This document shows, piece after piece, positions 61,301 to 64,000 of a stretch of DNA of 64,000 nt; the stretch's first letter is position 1; every line of letters begins with the position of its first letter. Below the pieces are notes generated by a model. That model was not told the origin of the DNA. It was given only the letters and a program-made list of their open reading frames with translations, and ran no database searches. Source of the stretch: Misgurnus anguillicaudatus (taxonomy: Eukaryota > Chordata > Actinopteri > Cypriniformes > Cobitidae). The translations under genes were made by a program, and so were the position numbers. Location of the stretch: NCBI RefSeq assembly GCF_027580225.2, contig NC_073341.2, forward strand, positions 10,574,001-10,638,000, read 5' to 3'.

Positions 61301-63500
61301 ATTTTGATGCTGGGAAACCTACAAGTGCAGCTTGTAGTTGTTAAACTGAATGCTGTGCACAGAAGAAGGAATGCAGAGTTTTTGATGCAGGCACTAGCAG
61401 CAAGGGCATTAAAACAACATCAAACCCCATATATATGGTAAAGACAACCACAAAGGAAACAGCTAGACGATCAGTCCCGTGGGTTTAATGTTTGCTACGT
61501 CAGAATTAATTCTGTAAATGCATTTCCATCTCCCATTATTCGTAACTATTTTTCGCATAAATCAAAAACCACCTTAAGCGAGTGTAAAAACTTTTTTGCG
61601 AATTAAGGGATTTTTAATCAAAATTTGGCATTTCCATCACTCATTTCTGATGCGATACTTCAAAATGCGCATAAAATCATGGGATGGAAACATGGCTACT
61701 GATCCCTCTCTCTCATATAGAGCAGTACAGTAACAGTGAGTTAGATTGGACACTTTGTCTGTCATAAAGTAGTATAAACAGTGCAGCACTCTCACCCATG
61801 CTGCCCTCCTGCTGGAAGTCTTTTAGAGACACAGTGACGCGTTTGTCCTTCCCTTGTTGGTTCTTCTTCCGGTCTTTCTTACCGCCTGTCTTGGTCTTTG
61901 GTGACGCGGCCTCTGTTTTCTCATCCTTTTAAGGAACCACATTAAAAAGTATGCTGTTAAAGGCCAAACATAACCAGCAAATGCCACTTCGAATCCCACT
62001 GGTTCTTGCATGTCTTGTGGGGCAAAATAAATGACAGCTAGTCACAAGACACACAAGAACTAATGAGAATCGATGTTATCGATGTGCTGCCACATTTGAA
62101 TTTACAGCACTGATCTCTATGTTTTCAATAATACAAAACGTATTCATTTCTTAAAGGGGACATATCATGAAAATTCAACTTTTTCCATGTTCAAGTCCTA
62201 TAATTGGGTCCCCAGTGCTTCTACCAACCTAAAAAATGTGAAAAAGATCAACCCAGTAACTTAGTTTTGGTAAACCATTCTCTGCAAGCATGTGAAAAAA
62301 TAGGTCATTGAAATTTGGCTCCCCTTGTGATGTCAGAAGGGGATAATACCCCCCCCCTTAATCTGCACTATCTAACCACGAAACTGCCATTTAGTGCAGA
62401 GATCAGCTCATTTGCATGTTAAAAGACACACCCAAAAGTTATCAGTGGGTTTTTTAGTTAGATCTTCACATATATACTCTGGGGACACCGAGTGCTGCTT
62501 TAGACACTGCTGCAGTATGAATCCTTTAACTTGTTCAAATCAGCCCCAAATTATTGCTGCAAACACACAGTTAACGTATGCATTAACTGAAACTGGACTT
62601 AGCAGTCATGTCTGAAACTGCCAAATGTAGCATCTATTTACATATATATCTATGGTCGCAGGTGGTGCAAAAGAGTGGAGCCAGGGACTACTTCACATAT
62701 TCATGTCTATGATTCCTGGCAAAAAGGTGCATATTCGTAGATCTGTGCATATTATAGCTGTATTCAAGTGGTTTCTAAAGAAATTATTGTCACAGGATAA
62801 ACTTTTATTTATGCTATTATGATGCTAAAAGATTTAAGTGATAAAATCATCAACTACATGGAGACAAATCCTTATGTCAGAATAAGTATTTGGATAGTTT
62901 GGATAAAGGTGTTCATACGATTATTTTACCTTTTTCTGTTCCTCAAAATCCAGCTTACTTAACATCAACGCCTTCTCCAGATCTGCCTCATACAAGTCAC
63001 TTGTCAGCTGTAACAAACACACACAGGTTATCCAAAGAGTGAAAAGAGTAAAGTAACATGAACCACTTTCACACAGTGCGCTGATCCCATATAATTGCCA
63101 AAGTTAATCCCAAGATGGAGACCTAGTAATATTGCTGGGATCTGTCCCGGAGTGAATACAACCCAGGTAAGGGATGTTGTAGTCAGGATGTGTGAACGGA
63201 TTCACAGATCACAGAAAATCAGCAGCAGTGTGAATGAATGAAATTTAAAACATTCCGGGACACATTATCAGCGTATTTTTCGGAAAATAGGAAAATGGTA
63301 AAAGGGCTATAACGTCAAATCCTGGGGTTCCCTGGGAAAGTACCTGCTCATCTCTCTGTTTCCAATCCTGCCAGTTCTCCTGTGGTGTGGCGCTGTGCTG
63401 GACAGTTGCCGGGTTCAGCAGGTCATTCGCTAAATCTGATAGTGTCAGTGTTGAAGGGGGCGCTGCAGACCTCTGAGGGATCTTCTTAAAGGCAAGACTC
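55312..63500 (-). CDS. gkap1: gkap1, G kinase-anchoring protein 1 (partial, N-terminus outside window)
   Basis: Ten exons: 63344-63500, 62930-63007, 61796-61925, 59953-59981, 58819-58971, 58623-58709, 56144-56207, 55993-56063, 55589-55666, 55312-55353. All are phase-consistent, 889 nt, about 295 residues plus stop. The first seen exon starts in phase 2 (SLAFKKIPQ), so roughly 70 N-terminal residues lie to the right. Landmarks: ENWQDWKQRDEQ, LYEADLEKALMLSKLDFEEQ, the basic KKDRKKNQQGKDKRVTVSLK, FFNRLEDDV, and a long C-terminal coiled coil (LKYELEKKDKEIDKLKKTV). The mammalian protein anchors cGMP-dependent protein kinase I at the Golgi and is testis-enriched; that role is inferred from family identity. 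Confidence 0.95.
55589..55666 (-). CDS. gkap1: gkap1 coiled-coil exon 4
   Basis: Acceptor catttctag|GTGACG, donor CATCAG|gtgatg, phases 0 and 0, 26 codons. Encodes VTLLHTALEQERSKVKGL followed by QSEQPKHQ, matching the VTSLHAALEQERSKVK motif. Confidence 0.95.
55993..56063 (-). CDS. gkap1: gkap1 coiled-coil exon 3
   Basis: Acceptor tttgtattcag|TGAAGG in phase 1 (completing ATG, Met), donor CACAG|gtgtgt in phase 0. Encodes MKDKAEILLQVEELLNIK and EELSSQ. Confidence 0.94.
56144..56207 (-). CDS. gkap1: gkap1 coiled-coil exon 2
   Basis: Acceptor acttgtgcag|GTAAGA, donor GAGA|gtaagt, phase 0 in, phase 1 out. Encodes VRYKEVKARNSQLLKMLQQG, continuing the coiled coil. Confidence 0.94.
56260..57325. 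mobile_element. Foldback element related to 29151-30064, left end truncated
   Basis: The left arm starts mid-arm (cgagaagaaatta); the right arm ends gtggagtaatcctttaa with TTAA at 57322-57325. Shared blocks: gcataagggtcttatctag and acgattgtcatttt. It carries a TA-flanked insertion (56911-57257) and lies in a gkap1 intron. Confidence 0.75.
56911..57257. mobile_element. TA-flanked MITE, CCGTATTTTCTGGACTA family (nested)
   Basis: Termini TACCGTATTTTCTGGACTAT and GTCTGGAAAATACGGTA. Removing it and one TA restores the host sequence aaagacaTAaatatcttgga, as seen in the other copy (29231-29240, inverted). The TA duplication points to a Tc1/mariner-type mechanism. Confidence 0.8.
57344..58095. mobile_element. 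Inverted-repeat element, TATAGACGGTTTCA termini
   Basis: TATAGACGGTTTCATCGG at the left and GCTGAAACCGTCTATA at the right. It is interrupted by the hAT MITE at 57555-57989. Confidence 0.65.
57555..57989. mobile_element. hAT MITE, TAGGGCTGTAACGAT family (nested)
   Basis: Termini TAGGGCTGTAACGATT and ATCGTTACAGCCCTA, flanked by CGTTTAAA and TGTTTAAA (7 of 8). Inserted in the element at 57344-58095. Confidence 0.8.
58135..58460 (+). mobile_element. Degraded Tc1-like transposon 3' end
   Basis: aatccaactgagcatctgtgg translates NPTEHLWDVLDQQVRS, the NP-EHLWD motif at the end of Tc1-type transposases, with frameshifts around it; followed by a degraded attaggcatgtataatgttt terminus. Confidence 0.55.
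58623..58709 (-). CDS. gkap1: gkap1 coiled-coil exon 1
   Basis: Acceptor aaacccag|GATGTG, donor GGGAG|gtaaga, phases 0 and 0, 29 codons. Encodes DVRTEQLKYELEKKDKEI and DKLKKTVSQWE with heptad-like leucines, the start of the C-terminal coiled coil. Confidence 0.95.
58819..58971 (-). CDS. gkap1: gkap1 exon, FFNRLEDDV segment
   Basis: Acceptor atcatgcag|GACTCA, donor GAGCAG|gttagg, phases 0 and 0, 51 codons. Encodes DSKLVNPPLRDEKFFNRL, EDDVSKIVQRDRRREQ and a Ser/Glu-rich stretch. FFNRLEDDV..I..R.RRREQ is a clear family signature. Confidence 0.95.
59953..59981 (-). CDS. gkap1: gkap1 micro-exon
   Basis: A 29-nt exon, acceptor ctctgttgcag|ATCAGC in phase 1, donor AGAGAG|gtgagt in phase 0. Encodes QQNKRPDRE, in the variable hinge before FFNRLEDDV. 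Supported by phase on both sides and good splice sites. Confidence 0.88.
60046..61706. mobile_element. Large repeat, GCGTTTCCATTACCC family, second copy
   Basis: tagctttatttccattaccc opens and ggatggaaacatggctac closes; shares many blocks with 9111-10910. A younger hAT interrupts it (60228-60859). Several 'ggaaac' and 'tttccat' blocks recur inside. Confidence 0.55.
60228..60859. mobile_element. hAT-type element with exact 8-bp duplication GAAACAGG
   Basis: TAGTGATGCACCGATGTATCG to ATATCGGTGCATCCCTA; GAAACAGG at 60220-60227 and 60860-60867. About 200 bp longer than the copy at 5690-6121, which it matches in inverted orientation (gaaggttgtcatgctgtctt). Confidence 0.88.
61796..61925 (-). CDS. 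gkap1: gkap1 exon, basic cluster and TVSLKDF motif
   Basis: Acceptor ttccttaaaag|GATGAG is weak in pyrimidines but required for frame. Donor ATGG|gtgaga, phase 1. Encodes a Lys-rich cluster (GGKKDRKKNQQGKDKR) and VTVSLKDFQQEG. The basic cluster may contact membrane or kinase; this is inference. Confidence 0.92.
62151..62495. mobile_element. TTAA MITE, AAAGGGGACATATCATGA family, right end lost
   Basis: TTAAAGGGGACATATCATGA onward matches 54226-54618 to the ctctggggacacc block; the terminal part is missing. It lies in a gkap1 intron. Confidence 0.75.
62930..63007 (-). CDS. gkap1: gkap1 exon, LTSDLYEADLEKALML segment
   Basis: Acceptor tttgttacag|CTGACA, donor AAAAAG|gtaaaa, phases 0 and 0, 26 codons. 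Encodes LTSDLYEADLEKALMLSK and LDFEEQKK, a strongly conserved helical segment. Confidence 0.95.
63344..63500 (-). CDS. gkap1: gkap1 exon (first one in window)
   Basis: Acceptor tgtagcttag|GAGTCT in phase 2, donor GAGCAG|gtactt in phase 0. Encodes SLAFKKIPQRSAAPPS, a variable Ser/Thr/Leu stretch, then ATPQENWQDWKQRDEQ, matching the ENWQEW-RDEQ motif of the family. Confidence 0.94.
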
Positions 63501-63843
63501 CTAAGCTACAGTGCAGATGACAACAACATACTGTAAAATTTGGAGCACATTATGTTTTTAATGTCAGGGTTAAGAGTTCCAAGTTGTGTCACGATATTTT
63601 TATTGTTGTAAATTACATAGGCGTCGGATCCATTATATGTGGCTGAGACAAGACCAATGATATCAGACCCACTAACTTTTTCTCAAATTTAGCACATGTC
63701 TGTTCACAGTCGGTCAGGGACTATTTTTCCAGCGGAAGGAAGGTTTTTGGTGCATTTATACATACTTTTTGCTTTAAAGAGCACCTATTGTCCGATTCAC
63801 AAGTTTACATTTTCTTTGGTGTGTGTGTGTGTATAGTACATGT

Positions 63844-64000
63844 TAAAGGACAAGTTCGGTATTTTACACTTAAGGCCCTGTTTTCAGATTGTTTATGATG
63901 AAATAGAACGGTTTTGACTTAAATTTGGACATATGATGCTGGCCCGATTTTCGGGTGTTTATTGTATCACCTCCCACCTCTACAATGGCTTTATAGGTGC
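63844..64000. mobile_element. Start of a TTAA element running off the window
   Basis: gTTAAAGGACAAGTTCGGTA begins a sequence common in fish genomes (ttttacacttaaggccctg, gatgaaatagaacggttttg). The right end is outside the window. Confidence 0.6.

Overview
The window is vertebrate nuclear DNA. It has long AT-rich introns, GT/AG-bounded exons, CA/TA/GA microsatellites, tRNA-derived SINE pieces and a very high density of short DNA transposons. The transposon families (TTAA foldbacks, hAT, Harbinger-like, Tc1) are those typical of teleost and especially cyprinid-type genomes, so I infer a ray-finned fish. No prokaryotic genes, rRNA or CRISPR were seen.

Two protein-coding genes are present, both on the minus strand. 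(1) frmd3 (FERM domain-containing 3, band 4.1 superfamily) is complete from its start at 52748 to its stop at 1616. I resolved fourteen coding exons by hand. All splice phases agree and sum to 1788 nt, or 595 residues, close to the roughly 597 residues I recall for human FRMD3. The order is FERM domain, FERM-adjacent region, acidic linker, then a C-terminal hydrophobic anchor with a conserved tail. (2) gkap1 (G-kinase-anchoring protein 1) occupies 55312-63500. Ten phase-consistent exons cover its C-terminal four fifths; the N-terminal exon(s) lie beyond the right edge. The genes are head-to-tail, 2.6 kb apart. frmd3 has a CpG-rich 5' region with a perfect X-box-like (RFX) motif and a CRE-like site.

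Layout: 1-1615, frmd3 3' flank with a candidate polyA signal; 1616-12816, terminal frmd3 exons and an unexplained open exon at 6798-7058 with its own TATA box; 12817-41416, the middle exons among nested transposons and a 282-bp tandem array (36488-38890); 41522-52643, the 11-kb first intron, with a second tandem array (42185-43440) and several transposons; 52644-53030, exon 1 and promoter; 55312-63500, gkap1; 63844-64000, start of another mobile element.

Most of the remaining sequence is transposon-derived. Several elements have exact target-site duplications, so their insertion order can be read directly: a TTAA element inside another, a TA element inside a TTAA element, an hAT inside a foldback, and an hAT inside a purine-rich dispersed repeat. 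The most unusual feature is the possible second promoter and first exon of frmd3 at 6798-7308. It would make a roughly 297-residue protein lacking FERM but keeping the membrane anchor.
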